64,000 nucleotides of DNA, from the NCBI RefSeq assembly GCF_030936135.1, contig NC_082611.1:10803001-10867000 (forward strand), given 5' to 3'. The notes under the pieces are model-generated. The model ran no database searches, had not been told where the DNA came from, and was given only the letters and a program-made list of their open reading frames with translations. A program made the translations under genes and the position numbers. The DNA comes from Gavia stellata (lineage: Eukaryota; Chordata; Aves; Gaviiformes; Gaviidae). Each line of letters starts with the position of its first letter. The stretch's first letter is position 1. Positions 41,601 through 56,600 of the stretch are shown one piece after another.

Positions 41601-44600
41601 GAGTTGGACATGATACACACAACCAGGCTAAAAGCAACATTCAATGATAAATCCCAACGCTGAATAATACGTACTTTAATTTTAGAAGACAATAAGAGAT
41701 TCCATTTAAGATACACCAAACAGATCTAACAGGTCTAACTCTATCCAGTTAAAGTTTTCCTTATCCCAAACAGAAAATTTAACTCAATAACATCATTACA
41801 GGTGTTTACTGCCAGCAAATACAAAAGGCCTATCACAGAAGTTTCACTAGTTTATTACATTACAGTATTAAAAGAAATCATCTGCTGTGAAGTGTTTTAG
41901 CTAGAAAGAAAATATATTAAACAGGATTAAAACCTGATCAAATATTGCCTTCTACTTCAGCATAATTACTTACTCCATACATAGTGGTCCCAGAAATTCA
42001 GCTTCCATATTTCTTGCCGAACAGCTTACTTCACATACATGCTGTACAATCAACATCATACCAATATCCCGCTAAAAATTTGCTGCCACAGTGTTTTCAC
42101 AAGCGAAACTAAATGCTTCCCCAAATTCTCTTGCCTAAGAAAATTCCCGGCTATAACACCTGTACAGTGCTCTGTTAGACACATTCAGTACATTGACCAG
42201 GGGCTCATGTCACGTCATGGGAACTGTTCAGTGTTTGTGGGACGCTATCACAGCATGCTGGCAGCAAGTTCCACAGACTTATACTAAAAGTTTTTTTCCC
42301 CCTTTACTAGAAGGAATGTTCACTGCATGACAGTGTAACACAGAGACTCAAGGGAATCTGAGCTGGCAAATACGATGGGAAAACAGAAATCGGTAGCTAA
42401 TTAATAAAACACATTTTGTTGCTCCATTATCACACTAATGTAAAAGTAAATGACAGCGAATGTTCTAATCCTTACCAGAAGGCCACGTAGCCTGAATTTG
42501 CCCTCTTCATCAGTTATCGTATCTTCTCCATAGATGCTACAATCCTTCTGCCCCACAGCTTCTACTGAGACTCCCTGCTCAGGCTCACCATTTAAAGAAG
42601 AAACCGTGCCATAACAGCTAGAGGTATAAAGAGAATCAATTGCTACAGATGTGCAGATGCTGTTTTAATGCACATTTTGAAGACATTTTATTGTTTTAAC
42701 TGATGGAAAAGGTACTTAACATATTTAGCATAGCATGGAGAAGAAAAGGGGAATTTATAATGTATATGTAAAACTGTTTAAAGCATTAGAATTAGCTGCA
42801 GTTCAGAGCACAACTTTAGGAATCCAAGTTCCCTGACCTCCATGAACAGCAGCACTTACCCCTGAGGGCAAGGAAAGGAAGGATCTTGAATTGGTCTACC
42901 ATCCCTAGAATAGTCCTCTCCTGTCCCACTGGACACACCACAAGCCACTTCCAGTGCCACTGACACAGTGCTTTCATAGTAATGTTTCTCCTTACAGTCC
43001 TGCCATCTGGGCTTAGCTATATATCCACATGCATGAGAAAAGGCTAAAAAAAGTACTTATACACAGTATAATAAAGTTAAATTATGCCTTCAAAAGTACC
43101 CTCCAAAACTTCAAAACGGAGGTTTATCAGGAGAAAACACACATTTTGCATAATGCATCCTGATACAGTACTTAGCATTTTGCACGGGATTTCAGCTCTA
43201 CTGACCTGTAAGCTGTTCTGTAACCAGTTATCCGAATTTTAAGATTCTGTCCTTCCTGCACTTCAATCATTTGTGATGATGGTTCAAAGCGAAACTCTTT
43301 CATCATGGGTTTAAAATAATACTGCCCTGGGCTCTGCAGAGAGACATATAAACAAGCTGTTTACTGATAGTGACACAAAAATTCACCAACTCCAAACAAT
43401 TATGTTTCTGCAAGAGCTCCCTAAAGAGCTGAAGTCCTCTGTCCCAACCATAGGTTAAAATCATCAGAAAACATGAGCCCTGAAAAACAGGAAGCATATT
43501 GGACAATAAACCAATGGAACTCCACCAGGTGATAAAGCCTGAAGAGGGAAAGGAAACTATGGCCTTAAAACCTTACCCCAAGACCTCAAGTACAGGAAAG
43601 TGACCAGAGGAGAAAGATGTCTGCAAGGAAACTATTCAAGCATGTCTACTCACATGTACAGATCAATATTCTAATTAGATTTCTTTCCTCTAAAGACTCT
43701 CAAATGATCATCAACAAATTGGCTTGCTTCATGTTTATAGACTGCAAATTAGTAACTGAGATCAATCAACACCATCTACTACCTGTTGGGGAGAAATCTC
43801 TTGCGAGGTTAGATTTAAAATCTTAGCAAGTGAAAGGTGTGAAGTGCTGTCCACCCTGAGGGACCTACATCTCTCATTGTGGGTTATGACTTCAAAGGAG
43901 ACCATACATCCCCCTGCACAGACGAGAGCCAAATAACATCCCTGTTTTGGAGGGCAAAGTAACATAGCGTCACACATGCGGCCACATTCAGAAGAATCAA
44001 TTTCAGCTTACCAGATTGGAGAAAGTCAGCATGCCATTATCCTGTGTAAGGAGGTTGGACCGAAACACCCCTCCACTGAGAGACAAGAGAACTCCAGCAA
44101 GAGCCTGGTCATCCTCTGATTTGATCTATTTTTGAAAAAGCAGTAGTTTTAAGTGTAAGTGAGGGTTGCTTTATGAAGAAGGGTTCAATTCAGAAGCCCC
44201 TTACAGAGTGCACAGATGTGCTGGCTCTGAGCACTCAGCTGTAAGCAGAAGAAAACTAGCCACATCTGCAGCGTATCCCTCCTGCAAGACCGCAGGGCTA
44301 CAGAAGCTTGTGCTCTCAACATCTGGGCAGTCACAACCACACATAGCATGTGTCACCAGAACAGTCATTCTCTATCACTTCATAGGACACGCTGGGGGCC
44401 AGAACAAAGTATCCCAAAGACTAGAACCAGGCACTAGTTGGACCAGACTGTACATGAAAAAAATCACCTTAAGGGATAAAACTCATTAAGAGAAGGTGGT
44501 CCAACTCTACAAAAGCAAATAAAGCTAGTCTTTTGGACTGCAGGCTCTAATTTTCAATCTATAAACGTTGCAAAATACCTTCTGCACGGCAAGTCACGGT

Positions 44601-47600
44601 CTACAACATCCCCATGACAAAATTATTGTTTCCCCATGACAAGATCATCCCCAAATCCCACACCCATTTGTGTTTGGCTGGGACATGGGGGCTAACTTTT
44701 TCACCTGTCCAGCTCTAACTGCACACACTATTCATTCAGAACCCGAAGTGTTTAGAACATTACCTCAAACGTCACCCCAGCAAGAGCAAAAGCTTTGAAG
44801 TCCCCAACTGTTCCTTCTACTGCAGTCAAAACAAACCCTTCTTTCTGAGCAGTAACTGTATATTCCAAGTCACTGTGGAGTGGCCCAACACTTCAAATAA
44901 AAGGAAAGAACAACTCATTTTAAAAAAAGCACTTGGATATAACATACACGTTGTCAAGTCACCATTGCACTTAGTTAAAGAATCCAAAAGTTTAAAACAA
45001 ATTCATTCATTACCTGTAAGCACCTTTGTTATCAGTGAAAACTGTGACAAGCGGGGAAGTTGCTCCCTTTTCACCAATGACAATCTCAACACCTTCCAAT
45101 TCAGGATGAATTCGCCCTTCCAGAAACAAGCCTGCTTTTCCATGAATCTCTATCAGCTTTCCAGGACAAGTCTCTTGGTCATTGCAAAGGGGATTTAAGA
45201 GAAACAAGAAAGTAAAAAATACACTCACCATTCAGTCTTACAGCAAAAGCTTAACTACTTCCAAAGTGATCGGTTGATGTTCTTTTACCTTAGAAAAAAA
45301 GAGATCAACCCACACAATTCTATGGCCTCTCAACACATCTTAAAACATCTGAACATTCACAAAATCAATAACTAAGTTCCAAAGCTATAAGCACATTTCC
45401 AAAACAAACATTCTGGATTTGCTAAGTGCTTTGAGGATTCATTAAGTTACATATACTGCAGCCACATGGAGAAGATTCCAACAATATTCCCTTCTAGCTG
45501 ATATTACACTGAGCTTTGACAAAATTTTTTGAGATCAAATTCAGGTCAGCATATGTCATGTCTAACGACATAAGTAAAATTTTATTCCCATCCCCTCCAA
45601 TGTATTTAGAATGTGCACAACAAAGAGGCACATAAAAAGGGGTACCTAGTATTTCCTAGTGATTTCAAATGAAGTATGTTCACTTAGGAACCTGAGGGCA
45701 AGATGGACACTGACTTAACAAGTAGCATCAACTGATTGATGATAACCCTGACAATTTTGAAATTTACTTTTTTGTGAATATTTTAATCATTGTAATTTAC
45801 TACAAAACTTAACAGAAACGTGAATTTCATAACAAACTCAGAATACAAACATTGCTTTTGCACAACTATTTTTCTAGATGAGAGTAATATGAACAATTCT
45901 GAGAATCTGGTGTAAAGTCCAGAAATCTAGTCCTTCCTCTTGTGCCAGATGGTCTTTCAGCACTTGGAAGCATATTCTTCTGATAAAAACTGTACTTGCA
46001 CCCTCTACCAGATACCCAGGCTTCCAAATTCCGGAGTGAAATTAGCCCAAAGAAATAGCTGCAATTGAAGCTTTCCTAACATTACCTTTGAAGAGCTATT
46101 CATACATTCATCTATAAGGATACATTTCTGCCTTAAAAATCTACACCTTTCAAACTGGATTTTATTTATATTTACCTCCACTAACAACTGTTTCCACATA
46201 AGGCGGGTAGAAAAGCAGCTCTTTTGATGACGGTGTCACAGTAATTTTCTCTCCAGACCTACAAATCACAAATAATATACAATTAGAAGAAAACAAAATT
46301 AGCAGCTCTCACGTAGAACAGAGTACTGCATATTGACCCAAGAACCCATCTAAATACCTGAAGGAAAAAATATCAACAATAACTGAAGCAAAATTCATAT
46401 TATGTAGTACTATTTTCTATTTAGTTGACAGGCAACAAGAACAGGCATAGGTACCCATACAGCAGCCTTCCTATATGGAATATATCACTATTCTGTTTGG
46501 TGGAAACACCAGACAATAGTACAAAGAATATACCTTGTCCTTTGGAGCTTGGTATTACCTTGCCCAGTATGAAAATTCATATAAGAATGGTCCTTGGAGT
46601 TCCTCCACCATTTCTTGCACTAGTGGCTTTGTTCCTTCCTCCTCTTGACCTTTCTTTTCTCTCTCCTGTCGGCGGGTCTCAATTTCTGCTAGCTGCTGCT
46701 CCCTACGTAACTCCTGTACAGATTTCAGGGGCCCTAAAACTAAGGCAGGTTCACTGTCAATGGATGACCTGAAAACACAGAGGAGAAAACAAAATCATCT
46801 CCTTTCATATGGAGGGATAAGAGCTTGTTGTATCTGTTAATTACTGACTTTATACCACAGCAGACAAGTCCCAGGGCTTATTTTTTAAACCCATTCCTTT
46901 TTAATTCTGCTATATATTCCAAGCATAACTAAACTTTTAACCTCCACATCAATCAGTTACTACTAGAAAGGCTCATTTATAGGGACTACAGGTAACCTAC
47001 CTGGCCTAGCAGGAAAGGACCTACTTGCAACTCTCACAAATTCTGCCCCATCATGCTATAATCAGCCACGTTGCCTCCTCCTCACCTCTGCCGTGCCTCA
47101 GCATCCCACTGCAGAGCCAGTGTCACATGCCTACATCTTAGCCACTTTGCAGAGTGCAGCAGCTTAGCTTAGATTTTGAGAAGCAGAGAGTCTTGATTTT
47201 GCACCAAGTACCAGACACCAGCTCTGCTGCAGGGGCAATAACCTCCCACAGAAGCACTGACAAGCCAGCAGGAGTGGTAAATTCTTAAGCCAAAGGACCA
47301 GTTTGCAAAAGTACCTTTAACAAAGTGCTAAACTAAAGAGAAAGGCTGGAATTCCAAACCTGAGAGCAATCTTAATACAGAAAGGATGAGTTATACTAAA
47401 TAAACAAAAAGACTGGTAAGCTCACTCTTTTTTCAGTACTAGGAACTTTCCGTCAGAACCTACCTCTCAGGAGTAGAGAAAATAAACTTCTATCACAAAT
47501 AAATACTTCCAATAGCTGGCAATTCCCAGGAAAAGCTCTGAGTTCTAACCTATCTGCCCTATACATTTGAACTATCCAGCTATCTTGTCACTGTCCACTG

Positions 47601-50600
47601 AACAGATTGCTAGATAAGTTTAACCAAGTTCTTTAAATCAGCTCAGAACAATGCATCTCGTTTCACTTTCCCTGATCTTACATCCTCTTTCCTACCAATT
47701 TCTTCTAGTGTCCAACCATCCTTTGTATCTTATCTTCTGTCTCTTCTACAATAGTCTGAAAAACTGTCACAGAACATTGCAAAATTCTCTATGAGGACTG
47801 AACTGAAATGATCATGATTACTCTTCCTACAACCACTTTAGATTATCAGGATAGTTCTGTCTCACCTATACTCTATTTTGCCTTTTTTAAGAGAAACAGA
47901 TACTATTGCCCTATCACACTAAGTTTCATCAAGGCTTTGAATTCTTTCTCTGCAGTCCAGAGACAATACAAAAATGTATCAAAAAATTTTGTCTTAAATT
48001 CTATTAAAAATCTGTACAGACATGCACACAGTCTCGTGATATTAACAATACATTACTACAGTTTCACTTTTCAAACATAACAAGCCATCATCAAAAATTG
48101 TTAAGAATCAGCTTTATTTTTGGTTGGGCTGGGGTTTTTTTTATTACTAACTGAAAGTTAACAGGTCACTGCCATGGACCTGGTGCACAAGCATAGACTT
48201 TTAAAAACAACTGTCTTGCTTTTAAATCCAGAGCTGTTTCTTTTATGTTGATGGCATTTCACAAATTGGACTTCGGCTGAACAGCTTTGGGCAAAATTGA
48301 ACAGAGACTGTCTGTGGCAACTCAGCTGCCTTCAAAGCACTTGCCTATAGTCTCAAAAAACCCAACTGTCCCAGAAGGTTGGTATAATACTCACTTCCTC
48401 ACTAAGTTGGTTTTAAAATCCTAATGGACCTCTGCTACCTCAATGTTTCTTTTCCAACTGCTGTAGTTGCCCAGTAGTTGCAGTTATAGGTTCATTAAAC
48501 TCAGGGGACTCGCGGTAATGCTCTGCAGGTAATTTCTTCTCTCAAAAGATGTTTTCTACACTCAAAAAGTTTGAGAATCCATAGTCTAGAACAAGTGGAC
48601 ACCAGCAGAGCATTAATAAAGCACTCATCATTATCACACTTCCAGGCAGATCTGGCACCTCATACAATTAAAGCTGTTCACAAATCAGTGCTCCCTAGTG
48701 AGCTGTCTGTTCAGCTAAACATAAATTGGTGCATTAGTGTGTAATCACTCTGCATGGTTGTCCTTTTATAACCCTCTTCACACCAGTAACAATGCTCTAA
48801 AGCAGCAGATTCTCATTGTGAGGAAATACAAAAAGGAAAAAAAATAGACGCCAGTGCTAAAGAGCTCAGACCTAACCTAAGACAATACTCTCTGAATTCT
48901 GAAATTTCAGTTCATTAAAGTTTATAAAAACTCAGAAAATCATTCCTTTTTACCATGATATACAAGTAGAGAGGGGCTATATTGAAATGAAGTGATAATG
49001 TTCAAAATGAGGGCTGGGAATTATTTATCCATCTAACAAAGAACTCAAAGCACAGCTTGGCATAAAAACCTCTGGCAGTCTACAGTTGGATGCCAACCCC
49101 TTAGAAAGCAGCCACTGCAGTATCGAAACCAGAGTAAAACTTTATGACAGATGTCTTTTTCCTCCCCTTTTTATAGCCCCAAGATTTCTTTGTTCTTACT
49201 TAATGGTAACAGTCACATCCATCAGTTTATCTGTTACAATCGTGCCAAGGACATGGTGTCGAACTGCAGTGAGCGTCAGTATACTAGGAGAGGACCTGTA
49301 AATCAAAGTAACAAAGAGATGAATTCAAGGTCCCCCTCCTAAAGAAAATAACCAGATCTTATATAGCAGAGTTTGTGCTCCCATCCCTAAGTTTGAAGTG
49401 CTTTATAAAAGACCATATACAAATTACACAGCAAAGCTGTAGTGCTGAGATGATAGTATATTGGAAAGGGAGCATTTTCCAGCTCTGAACACCAAACCAC
49501 TGCATGACATTGGCCAAATCAATTCCTATCTTTGTGCCTCCTGCCTCCTCTCAAGCTAAAGCTGATTTGTTTTCATATGTACAATCCCTTTACACACAGC
49601 AGAAGGACACTCAAAAGTTTGTCATATTGGACATAGTTCACCAAGATGCCCCAAGTCTAATGGTGCTTTGCTGCCAAAAGAGGGTTTCTGCTTCTATCCA
49701 TTCACTCACTTTGTGCTGGCTCTCATGTTTAGCACATCTCTCTTTGAAGTACTTTTAATTCACTAACACATCAGAAAAGAATCTGATTTTAATGCCGAAT
49801 TCGTTTTCTGCCATGTTAATGAATTAGAAGTCGTTTGGAAGCAGAAATCCTCTTTTTGGAAGCAAAGAGACATTAAGCACATTGCCAGACCATAACCTAT
49901 AAATAATTAATAAAACATGGCTGACTTAGGAAGATGAGCACTGCTTACTTGTGATTAAAGTGAGTATTTACTCAGCTTGCAAAAACTGGGGTGAGCAGAA
50001 TAAAATCACCACAGAGTCATGGCACTAGAGACGTACAATGGTGGTATATGCCTCCTGGTAAATTACTATCCTATCTATCTTTCGCATTTCAACTCCCACA
50101 AGTGATCATCAGTTTCCACTGAAATATCTCTGCTTTGTTAGAAAGCAAAACAAACATTAAACAGACAGAAGGCTAACAAAAATATCCATCTAAAGTAGCA
50201 AAAGTATCTTTAAAGCCTATCATGAGTTTATTACTTTTTTTAAGACCAGAAAGGGCAAGTGAACACATCTGATACACTTTGCTAAAGCTTCCCTCTGTTG
50301 GTAAGAGACAGTTGTAGCAACACATCCTGAATTGCTGAAAAAAAGCAGCTGCAGCAGAAGGAAGCTTTATGAAGGCGTACTGATAGGTATAAGATCAAAA
50401 ACGGATTTTGCTCTTACGTGTCATAAGTGTAATACTCATGTTCAAACTGGTGGCAGGAACGTGGGGTCACCTCATATACACCTGTAAACATTAAGTCAAA
50501 GAATGATCCGCTGAAAAAGTTCAAGCTTACTGTGTTGGCTGAATTCTCAAGATCACATGAGACCTGAGGTACAGAAACAATTACAAAATTTGACTATACA

Positions 50601-53600
50601 TCTCCTGCCTTTCACATAGATTAATTCACCTCTGTTCAGTCATAGATCACTATTGGAAGCTGCACAGCGTTTCTAATGTACATTGATATAAAACACCACT
50701 AGGCATCACTACAGATAAACATAATTACAAACACAACAAACCAAACAAGCTCAGAAGTAACCTGTTATGGTCCCATAGCTGATACCCTTTGACTGGTTAT
50801 AGAACCATTGTATTATTGTACTGTGAATGAGACTGCTGGCTGTAAGGATGAAGTGCTCAAAGCTGAAAACTGAATCAAAACCAAACATATTTGTTAATTG
50901 TTTTGCTAAGGGGCCATAACAGAGAATTAAGACATTAAAAGGAGAAAAAAAAAATAGAATTTTAAAACTTTCTTTTTTCCTGTTATAGATAACGCTGTGG
51001 TACTTTTAACAGTTATGCCTCAAGAATCCTGTATTGAAATGAAACCATACAAACAAGATTATTTTAACATGCTTTTCATTCATCAAAGCCCTTCACCGAG
51101 TCCAAAAAAAATTTACTTTGGGAATATATATTTAGGTAAAGGACTAAATAGTAGGAGAATTCTAAAAACTTAGAACAGAGCATTTATATACAGATGTAAA
51201 TAAAACAATGACTCTCAGAAACCTCAGAAATCACAAGTTTGTTTTTGTTTTTGTTTTTTTTTTAAATTCCCAGCAGTATTAGTTGACTGGTTCTTTTTCG
51301 TTTTTTAAACTAACATTTTAGAGCTGTTACCTGGCTTTGAAAGACAGAATCTATTAACTCCTTTGGACAGGTTATAAACACCAACATTCTCTGGTCCATT
51401 TCCATCCTGATAAAATTCCTGCAAAGCCACAACACAATTCACTATTAGTAACTACCAAACAACAAAATGAAAACAGTATTTGCCTAAAGATACATTAATG
51501 CTTCTTTTTCACAGCAGCTAACAACACAATACCATTTTACCAAATCTAAGAGACAAATCTCAAGGCACTCTGAACATCAATGTTGCTGTGCTATATGATG
51601 CCCTAGAGCCATGAGAAAGTCTTGATTCCAAGCATAATCCAACCTACCTACACAAGTTCATTAAAAAAAATACAAGGACGTTTGTTACCTACGTACCAGT
51701 GTAATTGCATGAGAAAGAGAACACCTCAGCATATATCCAGTCTGCCTGAATTCTACTCCTGAAACATCTTCCTCCATGACTTCCAACTCCAAAGACTTAT
51801 TCTTCCAGCACCAGTCTTCATGTACAATGCTTACTAGAATACACACCACACAAAGCATTTTAGTAATGTAAAACTGTGTGAATAAGGGCAGGTTTTGTGG
51901 TACAAGAAGGTTGTATCACTCTAACCTCTCTGACAATAATCTTCAAAGCCAGATATACAACAACTGTAGTAACAGACCTGGCTCACAGAACTGCAGCACC
52001 ACCAGGAACCCAGCACATCTCATAACAGAAAACCTATTATAAACAGGAATAATGAAGTCTGGTCACCCTGGAAAGTTCTGCAATGTGCACTACCATTGTG
52101 ATAGTCAAAGAAGCTGAGGAGACATCAGAACCTAACTCCAATTTCACCTGGCAGAAAGATGTTCTGACTCGTGTATAAAAAGAACAATCTGTATATACGC
52201 CTTCTACACCTTTCCCTGGAAAACAATTTATTTTCATAGTAGGCCAAGGCAGGCTGGCCAAAACACACACTGGTCTTAGAAGAGGTACTCTGGAAGCAGA
52301 GGAACTAGGGTGTGCTCCTGTTCTTAGGTTTGGCACAGTCAGTTCACGATAAAGCCCTTTTTCCTCACACCAGCCATGTAGACCCTAAAACTCAGGGAAG
52401 CAGTTACCTGTAAGCTGACAAAAGGGTTAAACATACAGGTTAAGAAAATTTGATGCACTGTTACATAGTATTTTTCCAGATTCTCTTGAGTTTCAGAACT
52501 AGTTCCATGTTGGGCATACTGTAAACAGCATCCATAATAACAGAAGTATACAGATTAAGTCACAAATTTAACTACTAAGGTAACACTTCAAGCAGTTTCC
52601 CATAATCCCAACCTTTGTATTTGCCAGGTAGCACATTTTCAAATGTGAAGGCCACTGAGTCCATGTTTCCTGAGAGCTGCAGGTTGCGTTTTTCGCCCTG
52701 GCGGCTTACAGACTGTAATGTCACCATCAGATCACCACAAGCATCTGTGCAGAAGAGACAGCAGAAAATGAGACTGCATTCTGGCTTGCCAGCTTTACCT
52801 CCAAAACCCCCACTCCAAGCAAGCTTCACGTGTACTAAGATTAAAATGATCACAGAATCACAGAATGATGGGGGTTGGAAGGGACCTCTGGAGATCATCT
52901 AGTCCAACCCCCCTGCCAGAGCAGGCTCACCTAGAGCAGACTGCACAGGAACACGTCCAGGCAAGTTCTGAGTATCTCCAGAGAAGGAGACTCCACAACC
53001 TCTCTGGGCAGCTTGTTCCAGTGCTCTGCCACCCTCAAAGTAAAGAAGTTCCTCCTCATGTTTAGACAGAACTTCCTATGACCAAGTTTGTGCCCATTAC
53101 CTCTCGTCCTGTCACTGGGCACCACTGAGAAAAGACGGGCCCCATTCTCCTGGCACCCACCCCTGAAGTATTTATAAGCATTAATAAGATCCCCCCCTCA
53201 GTCTTCTCTTCTCCAGACTGAAAAGACCCAAGTCCCTCAGCCTTTCCTCATAAGAAAGATATTCCAGTCCCCTGATCATCTTTGTAGCCCTTTTGATTAC
53301 TCTCTTCCAGTAGAGAGTATTTCCAATTAAAACTCATACTCTTATTTCTTAAGCACATGTTTACCAGTGCTTTTTTTGCATTCTTCAGGAAGTTCTAGAC
53401 TGTGGCAAGTAACAACCAGAGGCCAAATTAAATTCCTGGGTCCACCTTGCTCTGCAGAGACTACAGGGCGCAGAAAACACCTGAGAGACAGAACACCAAG
53501 TGCAGAGAGGATTCAGAAAGGAAAAAGGAAGGGGTAAAATTTCAAAAGTCAAGCTCCAATCACCATCTGCTGAAATCAGTGGGTAATCAAGGAAAATAGC

Positions 53601-56600
53601 AGGAGAGAAGACCTTAGACTAAAATAAAGACAAAAAGCTTATGAAAAAGAACACCAAGCTTCTGTTAACAGCCTGAGCCTCTATCCTACAGGTTTTTACA
53701 TGCACTGCTTTTTTTTTTTTTTAATGTCTTTTTTGCCTCCAGTACTTCTCTGATTGATGTACAGTATCCCTAGTGTCAGCCAGGAGCATTTCCTTCCAGA
53801 ACTTACCCATCTTCTGAGGGAGACAAGCAGGTCAGAATTCCTTCCTGAGGAAGGAGTATTTGCTTATTCCTAGCAAGTATTAAAAATAGGTACATAACTT
53901 TACTCCAAACTTTGTTAAGGTAGCTTATTAGGCTGCAAGTTCTCCCAAGAAAAGAGCTACTTTACCTATGTGTTGAAAGTTAATTTACTTATCTGCTTAT
54001 GGGCCTAACCAAGGCAAGTGTCTTGATCTAAACAGTACTTATTCACACACACAGCACTAAAATTCTCTGTTCTCGTTTCCACTTCACCTTCAAAACCAGC
54101 TTACCTAAACAAGAGATCTTCCCTGAGACGGATGCCAAAAACTGAGAGAAGGTCACATCCATTACTGGTCTGTCTGTAACAGTAACGGGAAACATTTTGG
54201 GTTTCAAAGCCAATCCTGCTCTGGTCTCAGCCTCTGGAATAATAACCTGTAGAGTATATGACATCAAGACATGACCAGCTTTTAAATACTGGTCTAAATA
54301 CACCCACTCTGCTGAGTTCAATCCACTTATCATAAATTAGAAAATGGAAATTTACTGTAAATCCCAGGCAAAGCAAAAGCAGCCTCCCAAATATGCTCTT
54401 CAAAATTCTGTATTAAAAATCCTCTAAATAACTGCAATAAAACTGAGCTGAAAATCCTCCAAACAGCTTGGTTTCAAAAGTCTGAGTGAATTTCACTTCA
54501 GGATGTACTGCTGCTTCTACTTTAGGCTATTTCATTATCTATAAGGACAGATAGAGGCCTTATAACCATGCACTTCCTTATCTTCCAGCCTGCACTATCT
54601 CCCACAATGCAAAATTCACGGTGGTTGTGCTACAGGTTCTGCTGTGACCTATAATCTCAGGAACCATTTAGGCACCCGAGAAAGGTACACATTACCTGTC
54701 TCATTCACAGGATAATATATTAAGGTAAGAAGTGATCTAAGGGACATCACAACTAAGAGGAGAGAGAAATAAGAACTTTCAACCTCAATGGCCTCCTTTT
54801 TACCTCAACCTCCTTTTAACAAATGTAAAGGACAAGGAGCATGGGAATCTCAGCTTATTAAGGAAAAAAAAAGGAAATGTCATTGTGTAAATAGTGCAAA
54901 CAGGCGAAAAGGACCAAGAAAATCTAAATTCATCTTCTGAAATTTTAGAAATTAAATGTTTAAAATCTTCTAAAACCTCATGACAGTTCTACAATGAAGA
55001 AACGGAAGCTCATTCTTACCTGAACATTGTATGTACCTGATTTTGCCTTAAAACAAAATGCCCCGTGAGGGTCCGTTTCTGTTGTAACCAGTGATGCTTT
55101 GTCCTTGTTTTGAGGCATCATGGTTACCTTGTATTTACTAATCTGTTTGACTGTGTCAGGGAAGCGAGTTACTGAGATCCGGCCACACACGCTGAATCTG
55201 TTAAACAAAAGCCAGCCATCAGAATAAATATCTTGATTTGACAAACCTCAAAAAAAAATACTTGTTTTAAAACGTCCTTAAAAAGTAAACTTCATTATGT
55301 TGAGGTACTAACACATGAATTGGAATGGATTTCTCCTAAAACGGTGTTCATATCAAAGTTACACTATAAGCAAACACAAGTGGAGAAAGTGCAAACTCAT
55401 GTACGATTAATGGGAACTTTTCTTTTACAATGAAGTCACCATGACGATATGTTTTTATTTGCAAGCAACTTGCTTCACTCTTCCCCCCACCAACTCAATC
55501 ACTTCAAGCCTTTTTTCTTTTTTCTACTGTTTTTTTTTTTTTTGGCAAGGCAGGTAATTGATTTAGGATTACCAACCCTCACGTTTGAAATGGTTTGAAA
55601 TGTTTTGTGTCGAAGACCTCAAATACGATAGGTAATTCACTTGAACACAACCCTAGTACACCTATGTTTGTGAAAACACAAGACAAGATGACAAATTAGA
55701 AGCTGTTAAGTTTTACTTTTCATCTTCAACAGTACAACATATTTAGTGACTGAAAAAACTATAACTGATCATCTAATAACACGCAGGGTTTTTTTATAAT
55801 TAGCTAGCTAAGTCTGCATGATGTACAGCAATGTACAACATTGCCCCAGACAGTTATGTAACTCCACTCTTGCACAGAAAGAGGGTATCTGAAGCATCAG
55901 TGGCAGAAAGCCTCTCTGTTCCTTTCTTGGTACACATACAGTTCCATAATTGCTGAATATACACATGTCTTAGCATCTTCATTTGCAAAGGAGAGGTTAT
56001 TAAGAGAAAACATTACCCTGCACTTCATGCTGTCCTATTTGTTTTTGATTCCTCGAGCGCTATTTAGCTCCTGAAAACAGTATGCAAGTCTGGGCACAAC
56101 ATGGGAAAGGACCACCCATTTTCAAGACCTTGTCCACATACCAAATTATATTTTCATCATGACACCAGTACTTACCCTGTTGCAATGATGTTTGCCAGCT
56201 GAGGTGTATTTGGTGCAATCTTCACTGTAATAGTATCAAAGAACAGATGCTCTTTCCTGGCATGAATTGTGTATGTACCTGTTGTTATGTTCTCAAGGCG
56301 GAAAGAGCCATCAGCTTTTGTTTTTACTGTAACAAATAAAGAGACAAGTTAAAAAACAGAGCATGTCTTGACTGTCTATCCTTATGTGTCAAAAGAGCTA
56401 GAGGGCATGCACTGCTTTAGGCTATTTTTAATTTACATTGCACAACAAACAAACAGTATTATGCTTTCTTACTAGACCAACCTTCATTTCTGTATTTCAA
56501 AGCACGATTTGGCATATGGTTGAAAGAAAACATGAGAAATTTTCTACAGCAAAACAAATGAACACTTAATACTCTCATCTAAGCCAGAAAATGCAAAATT

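Noticed and set aside
52931-53125. A protein-like minus-strand frame with [20 protein letters not shown]
   Set aside because: This is the ORF2 tail of the truncated CR1 element, not a NOMO exon.
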